Shown here: positions 30,720-39,267 of the stretch, piece by piece | How positions within the stretch are numbered: position 1 is the stretch's first letter | Layout of the letters: every line of letters begins with the position of its first letter | DNA from: JBCDCY01 sp039180875 | GTDB taxonomy: Bacteria > Pseudomonadota > Alphaproteobacteria > Rhodobacterales > Rhodobacteraceae | Assembly (NCBI GenBank): GCA_039180875.1 | Contig: JBCDCY010000001.1 | Span: 868,001 to 932,000, forward strand | Reading direction: 5' to 3' | Length of the DNA stretch: 64,000 nt | Notes under the pieces: generated by a model | Seen by the model: only the letters and a program-made list of their open reading frames with translations | The model's database searches: none | Told to the model about the DNA's origin: nothing | Translations under genes and position numbers: made by a program

Positions 30720-31036
30720 TCGCGTTGTTCCTTTCCTCCGCGTCCTGCCTGCAGACGGCAGAGTTAGGTCCGGCCCAAAGGGCGAACCCTTCCCGCACAT
30801 TCTCGTCGTCGTGTGGAGTGCCAACGGCTGTCCCTGTCACGAGCCGTATCTGGATCAGACTCCGGTGCCGTCATGCATGTAAGAAATATAACACTTCTGG
30901 TGGCAAAAGACAAACCCGACGCGGCTTTTTGTGACTGACGTCACGTCACGCCCGCGCGATTCTAGCATAGGGTCGCGGTTTTGCTCGTCACGGTGCGGCC
31001 TGTTGCAGAACAAGCAACGTACGCGTGTGGATAGGT
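30720..31036. other. carD leader and carD-fdxA intergenic region
   Basis: This 317-bp gap contains the carD Shine-Dalgarno, a long leader, the promoter listed separately, and on the fdxA side a small hairpin GTTGC/GCAAC (about 31003-31019) without a T-run. No other gene is seen. Confidence 0.5.
30885..30913 (-). promoter_or_regulatory. Probable carD promoter
   Basis: On the minus strand TTGTCT (30908-30913), 17 bases, then TATATT (30885-30890). The predicted start is near 30878, leaving about 160 nt of leader before the carD ATG. An ATG falls almost exactly at the predicted start (30876-30878) and opens a 7-codon frame (MHDGTGV, stop) that could be a leaderless upstream peptide or chance. 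Just upstream is the palindrome TGACGTCA (about 30935-30942). Confidence 0.55.
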
Positions 31037-31375
31037 CTAGCCGCCCTCGCCCGGCGCTTCGGAAAAGTACTTGGTGAGCTTGTCCGTCTCGCCGTCGCGC
31101 TCCTCCGCCTCGGGCAGCGGGTCTTTCTTGGTGATGAGGCCGGGCCAGGCTTCGGAGAACTTCCGGTTGAACTCGACCCAGGTGTCCATGCCGGGCTCGG
31201 TATCGGGACGGATGGCATCGGCCGGACACTCCGGTTCGCACACCCCGCAGTCGATGCACTCGTCGGGATGGATGACGAGCATGTTCTCGCCTTCATAGAA
31301 ACAGTCGACCGGACACACCTCGACGCAGTCGGTGTATTTGCAGGCGATGCAATTGTCCGTGACGACATAGGTCAT
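31037..31375 (-). CDS. fdxA: 7Fe ferredoxin (FdxA type)
   Basis: A 112-residue ferredoxin binding one [3Fe-4S] and one [4Fe-4S] cluster. Cysteines lie at 9, 12, 17, 21 and 25 in [17 protein letters not shown] and at 40, 43, 46 and 50 in [11 protein letters not shown]. The C-terminal half is the extended, cluster-free tail usual for FdxA/FdII ([16 protein letters not shown]). It is an electron carrier in the cytoplasm. It follows the helicase and S4 gene and precedes carD on the same strand, a common rhodobacterial order. Confidence 0.95.
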   Translation of the reverse strand: MTYVVTDNCIACKYTDCVEVCPVDCFYEGENMLVIHPDECIDCGVCEPECPADAIRPDTEPGMDTWVEFNRKFSEAWPGLITKKDPLPEAEERDGETDKLTKYFSEAPGEGG

Positions 31376-31465
31376 GCGTTATCATTCCACCGGCGCAGGC
31401 CGCGAAAGCGGCGCGGGCAAGCGCTCCCCGTGATTAAGGTGTCTTAGGGATGGCTCCGGGAGCCT

Positions 31466-31858
31466 TCAAGAGGGGTCCCGGCCAAGTGCGTCGATTGCAC
31501 GCCGTTGACGTTTGGTCGGCCGCCCGCTGCCGGCGGGCCGTGGGGCGACCCGATCGGGCGCGGCGGGGGTGCTGATCTCCTCATAGAGCGTGCGCGCCTC
31601 GGCCGCCGGGCCACGACGGGTGCCGAGGGCCGCGATCCGAACCACGACGACGCCGCGGGGCAGCGGCAGGGTCAGCACGTCGCCCGGCCGGACCCCGGCG
31701 GCGGGCTTGGCGATGCGTTCGCCATTGAGCCGGACCCGACCCTCGGCGATCAGCGTCGCCGCCCGGCTGCGGCTTTTCAGGAGCCGGGCATACCAGAGCC
31801 ATTTGTCGAGCCGCAGGGTCGCCGGACCGGCAGCCTCTGGCAGCGTTGGCGCGATCAG
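31466..31858 (-). CDS. S4-domain RNA-binding protein (Hsp15-like), apparent CTG start
   Basis: A 130-residue S4 protein. The domain begins LRLDKWLWYARLLKSRSRA and continues IAEGRVRLNGERIAKPAAGV and RPGDVLTLPLP, then VVRIAALGTRRGPAAEARTLY, as in Hsp15-type ribosome-binding proteins. No ATG, GTG or TTG exists in frame before the domain. The best start is CTG at 31856-31858, which overlaps the helicase stop (CTGA) and has AAGGA six bases upstream. A GTG start further in would delete the S4 domain. Translation is probably coupled to the helicase. Confidence 0.78.
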   Translation of the reverse strand: MIAPTLPEAAGPATLRLDKWLWYARLLKSRSRAATLIAEGRVRLNGERIAKPAAGVRPGDVLTLPLPRGVVVVRIAALGTRRGPAAEARTLYEEISTPAAPDRVAPRPAGSGRPTKRQRRAIDALGRDPS

Positions 31859-34785
31859 ACTTTGTCCTTGAGCGCGAGGAGGGCGGCGAACGGATTGTCG
31901 GGATCGACCGCCGTCTCCTGCTTGCGCGGGGGTCGGGCGCTCGCCTTGACCGGGTCGCGCTCGGCCTTGGGTCCGCCCTTCGGCGCCTTGCGCTTGGCCC
32001 GAGGCGGCTTCTGGCGGCCCTCGCCGCCGGCGCGTCGCCGGCGCTGGCCGGCGCCGTCGCTCCGCCCGGCCCAGGTGAAGGTGAAGACGACCTCGACTTC
32101 CTCCTCCGTCGGTTCGGGTGCGGGTGTCACTTCCTCCGCCGGCTCAAGCGCGGCTGTCGTCTCCGTCACTTCGCCAGCCTCCGGCGCCGGTGCGGCGTCC
32201 GATGCCTCCGCCTGGGGCGCCTCGGCCGGTGGAGCGGCGGCCGCTTCGGCCTCCGGCGCCTCGGTGGGCCCCGGCTCGGCCACCGAAGCCTCGGCCGTCG
32301 GTTCGGCCGCCTCGGCCTGAGCATTCGGCTCCGGCGTCGCGGGCTGGACGGGCGGGCGGACCTTCGGCCGCTCCGACCGCGCGGCCTTGTAGCCGAGGCC
32401 GCCCATCAGGTCGGCGAACTGCTCCAGCGTAAGACCGGTGATCGACAGCATGTCCGGCGTCGCCTCGAACCCGCCGCGGGTGTTCTGCTGGCGCACCAGA
32501 TCGGCCAATCGCTCCAGCATGTCGATGCGGATCGCCCGGGTGCCGGCGGCGTGGTAGCCGGCCAGCGCGTAGTGCCCGGCCTGCAGCCCGGCGGCCACCG
32601 GCACCGTCACCATGCCCGGCGGCGGCGCTGGCGGAAATTCCTCGAACCCGTTCCAGAGGCTCGCCAACAGGATGCGCAGACGGGTGGGTGCAGGCTTCAA
32701 GAGCGCCGCCATGAACAGGGTGTATTGCCCGAACCGCACGCCGTGCTTGCGGAGCGTGCCGCGCGCCTCCTGATCCAGGGCCTTCACGTCCTCGGCGATC
32801 TCGACCCGGGGCAGCACGCCCATCGCCTCGACCAGGCGGAAGGCGACGCCGCGGGCGAGGCCGCTCAACGTCGCGTCGTCGCGCAGCGCCACCAGCGGCT
32901 CGAACTGGGCCGCGATCTTGCGATCCATCCAGTGCTGCAAGCGCCGCTCGACCCGGGCCGCGACCTCCGCCCCCGCCTCATCGTCGACGAAGACCTCGAT
33001 CCGCGGGGCCAGGGCATCGGCGCCCTTCACCAGCTTGCCCACCGCATCGGTGCCCCAGACCAGGCCGCCCTGCTCGGTGACGTCGATTTCCTTGTCGGCG
33101 GCGTTGTAAAGCCGGTCGGCCCGCAGCCGGAACTCCGGCCCGAGGGCGGCCATGGCGGCGGTGCGCAGGGTCCGCGCCTCGTCCCCCTCGGCCGCGGGAT
33201 CGCGCCGGAAGCGAAAGCCCTCGAGCCGGCCGACATACTGGTCGGCGACCCGGACCTCGCCCTTGTCGTTGAGCTCCGCCACCAGCGTCTCCTTCTGCTT
33301 CAACCGACGCATCAGGACAGACGTACGCCGGTCCACGAACGCCCGCGTCAGCGCTGCATGCAAGGCATCGGACAGCCGGTCTTCTACCGCACGGGTGGCC
33401 TCACGCCAATGCTCTCTATCCGCCACCCAGTCGGAGCGTTGGGCGACATAGGTCCAGGTGCGGATATGGGCGACCCGTTGGCTGAGGGTGTCGATATCGC
33501 CGTCCGTGCGGTCGATGCGCTTGATCTGGGCCGCGAGCCAATCGTCGGAAAGCGTGCCGCCGGCGTGCAGAAAGTCGTGCAGCCGGCCGAGAAGGGCGGC
33601 GTGCTCCGTGGGCGAGACCTTGCGGAAATCGGGGACCTGGCAGACGTCCCAGAGCAGCCGCACCTCCCGCGGCGTGCTGACCCGATCGGCAAGATCCGGC
33701 CGAGACCAGAGCAGGCGGAGCGCGGCGAGGTCGTCCGCCTCCCGCGCACGGACGAGGTCGGGTGCATCGGGTATCTGTTCCAGCGACGCGATCAGCGCCT
33801 CGACCGAGCCGAAGGAGAGGTCGCTGCTTCGCCATTCCAATTTCTTGATCGGGGCGAAGCGATGGCCCTCGATCGCTGCGACCGCCTCCGGCTCCAGCGG
33901 ATGCGCCTCGCCGGTGACACCGAAGGTGCCGTCGTTGGTGTGGCGCCCGGCCCGGCCGGCGATCTGGGCAAGTTCGTTCGGCGCGAGCGCCCGGTGGCGC
34001 CGTCCGTCGAACTTCGAGAGGCCGGAAAAGGCGACGTGGCGGATGTCGAGGTTCAGCCCCATGCCGATGGCGTCGGTCGCCACCAGATGATCGACGTCGC
34101 CGTTCTGGTAGAGCGCCACCTGAGCGTTCCGCGTCCGCGGGCTGAGCGCCCCCAGCACCACCGCCGCGCCGCCCTTCTGCCGGCGGAGAAGCTCGGCGAT
34201 GGCATAGACCTGATCGACGGAGAAGCCGACGATGGCCGAGCGCTCCGGCATCCGGCTGATCTTCTTGGCGCCGGTGTAGGACAGTGTCGAAAGCCGCGGC
34301 CGGGTGCGAAACCGGACTTGGGGGAGGAGCGCGGCGATGCGGCCCCTTACCGCCTCCGCCCCCAGAAACAATGTCTCCGACTGGCCACGGGCGTGCAGCA
34401 GGCGGTCGGTGAAGACATGGCCGCGATCGGCGTCGGCGCAAAGCTGGATCTCGTCCACCGCCAGGAACTCCGCCCCGATGTCGAGGGGCATCGCCTCCAC
34501 CGTGCAGACCCAGTAGGCGGCGCGGGGCGGCACAATCCGCTCCTCCCCGGTGATGAGTGCGACGACGGACGGGCCGCGTAGGGCGACGATGCGGTCGAAG
34601 ACCTCCCGCGCCAAGAGCCGCAGCGGCAGGCCGATGATGCCGCTGCGGTGCGCCAGCATGCGCTCGATGGCGAAATGGGTCTTGCCGGTGTTGGTCGGCC
34701 CCAGGACCGCGGTGACCGGACGGTCCGACGGCCGGATCGGGGCCCGGGCCCGCTTTGGCTCGGCATCGCGCATGGGCTCGCTCAA
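31855..34785 (-). CDS. SUV3-like DExD/H RNA helicase with low-complexity tail
   Basis: A 976-residue superfamily 2 helicase. Motif I is GPTNTGKTHFA, motif II VDEIQ, the second RecA domain has VVLGALSPRTRNAQ and VATDAIGMGLNLDIRH, and motif VI is QIAGRAGR. Residues to about 770 are ordered. Then comes an Ala/Glu/Pro-rich stretch followed by a basic block (RRRRAGGEGRQKPPRAKRK) that could bind RNA. Mitochondrial SUV3 relatives work in RNA decay; the bacterial role is less clear. The S4 gene begins inside its stop codon. Confidence 0.88.
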   Translation of the reverse strand: MSEPMRDAEPKRARAPIRPSDRPVTAVLGPTNTGKTHFAIERMLAHRSGIIGLPLRLLAREVFDRIVALRGPSVVALITGEERIVPPRAAYWVCTVEAMPLDIGAEFLAVDEIQLCADADRGHVFTDRLLHARGQSETLFLGAEAVRGRIAALLPQVRFRTRPRLSTLSYTGAKKISRMPERSAIVGFSVDQVYAIAELLRRQKGGAAVVLGALSPRTRNAQVALYQNGDVDHLVATDAIGMGLNLDIRHVAFSGLSKFDGRRHRALAPNELAQIAGRAGRHTNDGTFGVTGEAHPLEPEAVAAIEGHRFAPIKKLEWRSSDLSFGSVEALIASLEQIPDAPDLVRAREADDLAALRLLWSRPDLADRVSTPREVRLLWDVCQVPDFRKVSPTEHAALLGRLHDFLHAGGTLSDDWLAAQIKRIDRTDGDIDTLSQRVAHIRTWTYVAQRSDWVADREHWREATRAVEDRLSDALHAALTRAFVDRRTSVLMRRLKQKETLVAELNDKGEVRVADQYVGRLEGFRFRRDPAAEGDEARTLRTAAMAALGPEFRLRADRLYNAADKEIDVTEQGGLVWGTDAVGKLVKGADALAPRIEVFVDDEAGAEVAARVERRLQHWMDRKIAAQFEPLVALRDDATLSGLARGVAFRLVEAMGVLPRVEIAEDVKALDQEARGTLRKHGVRFGQYTLFMAALLKPAPTRLRILLASLWNGFEEFPPAPPPGMVTVPVAAGLQAGHYALAGYHAAGTRAIRIDMLERLADLVRQQNTRGGFEATPDMLSITGLTLEQFADLMGGLGYKAARSERPKVRPPVQPATPEPNAQAEAAEPTAEASVAEPGPTEAPEAEAAAAPPAEAPQAEASDAAPAPEAGEVTETTAALEPAEEVTPAPEPTEEEVEVVFTFTWAGRSDGAGQRRRRAGGEGRQKPPRAKRKAPKGGPKAERDPVKASARPPRKQETAVDPDNPFAALLALKDKV

Positions 34786-34845
34786 CTCTTGCCACGGGAT
34801 CGTCGGGGAGGGCCGGGCGACGGGGCCCGGGCCGCGGGACGATGG

Positions 34846-35463
34846 TTAGAGGTCCATGCCGTCGACGGCGCGGCCGAGACGCTCCATCGCGTCCTCAAGC
34901 TGCTCTTGATGCGGGTTGATGGCATGGCTCTCGCGGAAGGCGGCGAGCGCATCCTCGTGCCGGCCCAACGCCTCCAGCATCACGCCGAGACCGTAGAGCG
35001 CCCGGTATTGCCGCGGATTGAGCGAAAGCGCCTGGGACAGATCCTCGAGGCTCAGGCCAAAGCGGTCCATCAGGAAGAACGCCGTCGCCCGGGCGTTCCA
35101 GGCCTCGGCGAAGTCCGGGGCGAGCTCGATCGCGGCGGAGAGATGGGCGATGGCCTTCGGAAAGTCGCCTTCGTTGATCGCGTCGCGGCCCCGGCGGGTC
35201 AACAGATCGACCGCGGCCGAGCCGCTGCGCGACCAGATCTTCTGTAGCTCCTCCTCCGCCCGCTCCCAATCCGCATTGTCGATGCGGGCGAGATCGGCCA
35301 GCAGCGCGTCGACCCGGGCGGCGTCGTCGGTCGGCGCCACCTGGTCGTCCGGCGTCAGCAGCTCGATTTGGTCCTGCGCGAAAACGCGCTCGGGCGTGCC
35401 ACCGACAAAGATGCAGGTGCACGCTACGGCAAGGGCCGTGAATGTCTTCCTAAGGCGGGTCAC
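34846..35463 (-). CDS. Exported TPR-repeat protein
   Basis: A 205-residue protein with a signal peptide (FTALAVACTCIFVGG..RVFA) and three to four tetratricopeptide repeats in the mature part, for example DFPKAIAHLSAAIELAPDFAEAW and LSLEDLSQALSLNPRQYRAL. It is a probable periplasmic scaffold; partner unknown. It lies 60 bases upstream of the helicase on the same strand and divergent from the SCP2 gene. Confidence 0.82.
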   Translation of the reverse strand: MTRLRKTFTALAVACTCIFVGGTPERVFAQDQIELLTPDDQVAPTDDAARVDALLADLARIDNADWERAEEELQKIWSRSGSAAVDLLTRRGRDAINEGDFPKAIAHLSAAIELAPDFAEAWNARATAFFLMDRFGLSLEDLSQALSLNPRQYRALYGLGVMLEALGRHEDALAAFRESHAINPHQEQLEDAMERLGRAVDGMDL

Positions 35464-35543
35464 GCTGACTAAGGTATCACCGCGATCGGAGAAATCGAGA
35501 GGGCTCGGCAGCGCGCCCTCCCAGCTTTTGGGGAGTCCATGGG

Positions 35544-35834
35544 ATGAGCGATGTGATCGAAGGCGCCGTTGCCGCCCTGACGGAGAAGGTGTCCGGCGGC
35601 GGTCTCGACGGCAAGGTGAAGTTCGTGATCGGCGACGAGGGCAGCGTCGTGATGGACGGCGACGGGGTGCGCGCCGGGGACGAAGAGGCCGACGTGACGC
35701 TGACTGCCGATGTCGAGACCTTCCAGGGCATGCTGTCGGGCGACGTCAATCCGACCTCGGCCTTCATGACCGGCAAGCTCAAGGTCGATGGCGACATGGG
35801 CATGGCGATGAAGCTCGGTTCGATCCTGAGCTGA
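35544..35834 (+). CDS. SCP2 sterol-binding-domain protein
   Basis: A 96-residue single SCP2 domain. It contains VKFVIGDEGSVVMDGDGVRA and EADVTLTADVETFQGMLSGD followed by PTSAFMTGKLKVDGDMGMAM, the family core. It is probably a cytosolic lipid or acyl carrier. Located just before a lysophospholipase-like gene, so a lipid role for the pair is plausible inference. Confidence 0.88.
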   Translation: MSDVIEGAVAALTEKVSGGGLDGKVKFVIGDEGSVVMDGDGVRAGDEEADVTLTADVETFQGMLSGDVNPTSAFMTGKLKVDGDMGMAMKLGSILS

Positions 35835-35881
35835 CCGCCACTGGATCGCCGGCCGCGCGGTCCCGTCGCGCGCCGGATCCC

Positions 35882-36808
35882 ATGACTTTCTTTGCCGAGA
35901 TCGCGGAGGCGCCGCCCGGGGCTGAACCGTTCCGGGTGACGGCGGAGCCGGGGGTCGAAGTCCGCGCCTGCCTGTGGCGCGGCGGAACCCGGGGCACCGT
36001 CCTGCTGCTCACTGGGCGAAGCGAATACATCGAGAAATACGGGCCGGTGGTCACCGCCCTGGCGGCGCGGGGCTTCTCCGTCCTCAGCCTCGACTGGCGG
36101 GGGCAGGGTCTGTCGACCCGGCCCGCCGGCCCGCCGATGCTCGGCCATGTCGAGGATTTCGCCGACTATCAGCGCGATCTGGCGGCGGTGCTCACCCATC
36201 CGGCCGTGAGCGATTTGCCGGGGCCGCGCCTGATGCTCGCTCATTCCATGGGCGGTTGCATCGGCTTTGCCGCTCTGCAGCAGGGCTTCGAGGTGGCGGC
36301 CGCCGTCTTCTCCGCCCCGTTCTGGGGCATTCATCTTTCACCCCCGATGCGGCCGATCGTGCCGGCGGTGGCGGTGCTGGGCCGCGCGATCTTCGGCGGC
36401 CGGGCCTTCGCGCCCGGCGGCTCGGAGGAGACCTATGTCGTCGGCCAGGCCTTCGAGGGCAACACATTGACGAGCGACGAGGCGGCCTACGCCCGGATGC
36501 AGGCGCAGGCGCGCGCGCATCCGGAGCTTACCCTCGGCGGCCCGTCCTACGGCTGGCTCCGCGCAGCGCTCGCCGCCCACCGGGCCATCCAGCGCGCGCC
36601 GCCGCCCGGGGTGGCGATGCTTACGCTCCTCGGCGGGGACGAGGCCATCGTATCGGGCGACGCGATCCGGGCCCAGGCGGCGCGCAGCCCGAGCACGACG
36701 CTCGCGACCTTCGAGGGGGCGCGGCACGAACTGCTGATGGAGGCGCCGGAGATCGCCGAGCGGGTCTGGGGGGCGATCGACGGCTTTCTTGCGGACCAGG
36801 TCGGCTGA
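35882..36808 (+). CDS. Alpha/beta hydrolase (lysophospholipase / monoacylglycerol lipase-like)
   Basis: A 308-residue serine hydrolase. The nucleophile elbow is AHSMGG with Ser122, the oxyanion region is LLLTGRSEYIEKYG, followed by SLDWRGQGLSTR; an Asp lies in LLGGDEAIVS and the catalytic His in EGARHELLMEAPE. This is the PldB pattern. ATG at 35882; a larger frame from 35018 crosses the SCP2 gene and is rejected. Starts 47 bases after the SCP2 gene. Confidence 0.87.
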   Translation: MTFFAEIAEAPPGAEPFRVTAEPGVEVRACLWRGGTRGTVLLLTGRSEYIEKYGPVVTALAARGFSVLSLDWRGQGLSTRPAGPPMLGHVEDFADYQRDLAAVLTHPAVSDLPGPRLMLAHSMGGCIGFAALQQGFEVAAAVFSAPFWGIHLSPPMRPIVPAVAVLGRAIFGGRAFAPGGSEETYVVGQAFEGNTLTSDEAAYARMQAQARAHPELTLGGPSYGWLRAALAAHRAIQRAPPPGVAMLTLLGGDEAIVSGDAIRAQAARSPSTTLATFEGARHELLMEAPEIAERVWGAIDGFLADQVG

Positions 36809-36828
36809 GGCGCGAAAGAGCGGATCGA

Positions 36829-36851
36829 CTCCGGCAGGGATATTTTTGCCA
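36829..36851 (+). repeat. Rhodobacterial-type 3' intergenic motif
   Basis: Second copy of the 23-base motif (core AGGGATATTTTTGCC) also found inverted at 11630-11652. It lies 21 bases after the hydrolase stop, between convergent genes, as expected for this kind of 3'-end motif. Confidence 0.55.
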
Positions 36852-36887
36852 GCAAGAACGGGGCGTTGGATGCGCTCGGTCCGGGGG

Positions 36888-37700
36888 TCAGGGGATCGCT
36901 TGGAGGATTGTACGGGCGGCCTCGTGCACCCGACGGTCGCCGGCGGCGAGGATGCGACCGCCCCGGTGGGCTGGGCCGCCTTGCCAGTCGGTGACCAGGC
37001 CGCCGGCCGCCTCGATCACCGCCATCGGGCCTTGGATGTCGTAGGGGGCGAGGCCCGCTTCGATCACCAGGTCGACCTGGCCGGCGGCGACCAGGGCATA
37101 GGCGTAGCAGTCGAGGCCGTAGCGCGTGAGACGCACCCGGTCGCGCACCGCCTCGAAGCCCTCTCGCTCCGCCGAGGTGCCGATCTCGGGAAACGTCGTG
37201 AGGAGCACCGCCTCGGCCAGCGTGGCGCAGGGGCGGGTAGCGAGCGGCGTCTCGCTGCCGTCCCGCTGCTGGGTGGCGCGGCCGAAGCCGCCGATGAAGC
37301 GCTCCCCGATCCAGGGCTGGTCGATGGCGCCGAGGATCGGGCCGGCGCCGGCGTCGAGACCCACCAGCACACCCCAGGTGGGCGCGCCGCTGATATAGGC
37401 GCGGGTGCCGTCGATCGGGTCGAGCACCCAGGTGAGGCCGCTCGTGCCGGGCACGGCGGGAAACTCCTCCCCCAGGATGCCGTCGGCCGGGCGGTCGCGG
37501 GCGAGGATATCGCGCATCGCCGCCTCCGCTGCCCGATCGGCTGCAGTCACAGGATCGAAGGCGCCGCCCTCCGCCTTGTTCTCGGCCACCAGGGCAGCGC
37601 TGCGGAAATGCTGCAGGGTCGGCGCCCTGGCCGCATCGAGGACACTGGTGAGCGTCGCCCGCAGCTCTGCCGCCAGCGCCGGGTCCACCGGGACGGTCAC
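36888..37700 (-). CDS. Inositol-monophosphatase-family phosphatase (HisN-like)
   Basis: A 270-residue Mg-dependent phosphatase. The metal motifs are DPVTAADRAAE, GEEFP, WVLDPIDGTRAYI and a late YDIQGPMAVIEAAGG. The TRAYISG after the DPIDGT motif is what I associate with histidinol-phosphatases of the IMPase family, so histidine biosynthesis is a reasonable guess; other inositol-type substrates remain possible. It precedes the XRE-gene stop by 22 bases. Confidence 0.8.
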   Translation of the reverse strand: MTVPVDPALAAELRATLTSVLDAARAPTLQHFRSAALVAENKAEGGAFDPVTAADRAAEAAMRDILARDRPADGILGEEFPAVPGTSGLTWVLDPIDGTRAYISGAPTWGVLVGLDAGAGPILGAIDQPWIGERFIGGFGRATQQRDGSETPLATRPCATLAEAVLLTTFPEIGTSAEREGFEAVRDRVRLTRYGLDCYAYALVAAGQVDLVIEAGLAPYDIQGPMAVIEAAGGLVTDWQGGPAHRGGRILAAGDRRVHEAARTILQAIP

Positions 37701-37722
37701 CGGGCGCTCCAGGACGGGCGGA

Positions 37723-38121
37723 CTAGCTCGCCTTGCTCAACACCCGGGCGAGGTCGAACAGACGGCGGCGCTGATCCTCGGGGATGGCATAGTAGGAGCG
37801 CACCAATTCCATCGCCTCGCGATCGGCCAGCACGTCGGCCGGCGGCATGGATCCGTTGGCGCCGTTGGCGCGCCGGGCAGGGCGGCCCGTCGCCCCCTCC
37901 TCCCCGCGATAGCCCTCGAAGAAGAAGCTCACCGGCACCGAGAGCGCGTTGGCGATGTCCCAAAGGCGGGACGCGCTCACCCGGTTCACCCCGGTCTCGT
38001 ACTTCTGCACTTGCTGGAACTTGATGCCCACGGTCTCTCCCAGCTGCTGCTGGGTGAGACCCGCCATCCATCGCCGCTGACGGATCTTGAGACCGACATG
38101 CACATCGACAGGGTGCTTCAT
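37723..38121 (-). CDS. XRE-family transcription regulator
   Basis: A 132-residue repressor-like protein. The N-terminal helix-turn-helix is LKIRQRRWMAGLTQQQLGET with recognition helix FQQVQKYETGVNRVS. The C-terminal tail includes EAMELVRSYYAIPEDQRRRLFDLAR. Such short XRE proteins are common next to metabolic genes in rhodobacteria. The start at 38121 matches family N-termini (MKHPVDVHVGLKIRQRR) and is preceded by GGGGTAGGG. Confidence 0.9.
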   Translation of the reverse strand: MKHPVDVHVGLKIRQRRWMAGLTQQQLGETVGIKFQQVQKYETGVNRVSASRLWDIANALSVPVSFFFEGYRGEEGATGRPARRANGANGSMPPADVLADREAMELVRSYYAIPEDQRRRLFDLARVLSKAS

Positions 38122-38277
38122 GGCCGCCCTACCCCATTCTTTTTCTTGCCTGGCGGCCCGGGCCCGGGAACGTCGACGCGGAACGGCCGACTGCCCATTC
38201 CCAATCCACCCTGTCCAATACGGCGCGGAATATGTCACAGTCCGTCAACAATTGCACCCTGCCACGACACGCGGGCG

Positions 38278-39252
38278 CTAGGGGATCAGGACGGTGGTTC
38301 CCGTGGTCTTGCGCGCCTCCAAATCTCGGTGGGCGCTGGCGGCGTCGGCCAGGGGATAGGTCTGGTTGATCGGTACGCTCACCTGACCGCTCGTCACCAT
38401 CTCGAAGAGATCGGCGGCCCGCTCCTGCGCCGCGCCGGGGCGCGCGATGTAGGTAAAGAGCGTGGGCCGGGTGACGTAAAGCGATCCCTTGGCCGCCAGA
38501 TCGCCGAGACTGATGGGCGGCACCGGGCCCGAGGCGTTGCCGAAGCTCACCATCAGGCCGAGGGGCTGCAGGCAGTCGAGCGAACCCTCCCAGGTCGCGG
38601 CACCGACGCTGTCCATCACCGTTTTCACGCCCTTGCCGTCGGTGAGCTCCTTCACCCGGGCGACGAAATCCTCGCTGGAATAGTCGATGACCTCGGCCGC
38701 GCCGTGTTCCTTGGCCAGCGCGCATTTCTCCGGCCCGCCGGCGGTGCCGATCAGGCGCACGCCCATGGCACGGGCCCACTGGCAGGCGATCAGGCCCACG
38801 CCGCCCGCGGCTGCGTGAAAGAGGATGGTGTCGCCGGCTGTCACATGGGCGGTCGAGCGGAAGAGGTACTGCACCGTCAGGCCCTGCAGCATCATCGCTG
38901 CGCCCTGCTCAAAGCTGATGGCTTCGGGCAGCTTCACCACCTGGGCTGCGGGCATCACCCGCTCGGTGGCGTAGGCTCCGGCGGGGGTGGCGGCATAGGC
39001 GATGCGGTCCCCGGGAGCGAGGTGGCCGACATCCTCGCCCACCTCCTCCACCACGCCCGCGGCCTCGAGCCCGAGGCTGGCGGGCAGCGGTTGGGGATAG
39101 AGCCCGGTCCGCTGGTAGACGTCGATGAAGTTCAGGCCGACAGCCTCGTGCCGGACGCGGATCTCTCCCGCGCCCGGCGCGCCGACCTCGACGTCGGCCC
39201 AGATCATGCTCTCCGGCCCGCCGAAGGCGTCGACGCGAAAGGCCTTCGCCAT
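38278..39252 (-). CDS. NADPH:quinone oxidoreductase (Qor type, zinc-free MDR)
   Basis: A 324-residue medium-chain reductase without the zinc-ligand cysteines. The NADPH fold is AAAGGVGLIACQWARAMG, with FLFH-type FHAAAG preceding and an N-terminal GroES-like domain (GLNFIDVYQRTGLYP). It reduces quinones or enals with NADPH. It lies 15 bases downstream of the coxM-like gene on the same strand and may be co-transcribed with the molybdenum-enzyme genes. Confidence 0.9.
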   Translation of the reverse strand: MAKAFRVDAFGGPESMIWADVEVGAPGAGEIRVRHEAVGLNFIDVYQRTGLYPQPLPASLGLEAAGVVEEVGEDVGHLAPGDRIAYAATPAGAYATERVMPAAQVVKLPEAISFEQGAAMMLQGLTVQYLFRSTAHVTAGDTILFHAAAGGVGLIACQWARAMGVRLIGTAGGPEKCALAKEHGAAEVIDYSSEDFVARVKELTDGKGVKTVMDSVGAATWEGSLDCLQPLGLMVSFGNASGPVPPISLGDLAAKGSLYVTRPTLFTYIARPGAAQERAADLFEMVTSGQVSVPINQTYPLADAASAHRDLEARKTTGTTVLIP

Positions 39253-39267
39253 GGGCCGGTGCGCTCC

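Noticed and set aside
31846..34581. A 911-codon open frame on the plus strand opposite the helicase
   Set aside because: It is the mirror of the helicase in a high-GC gene and translates to low-complexity Arg/Gly/Leu-rich sequence with no domain. Similar antisense frames at 23755-26136, 40113-42629, 50691-53138 and 1125-2285 were rejected for the same reason.
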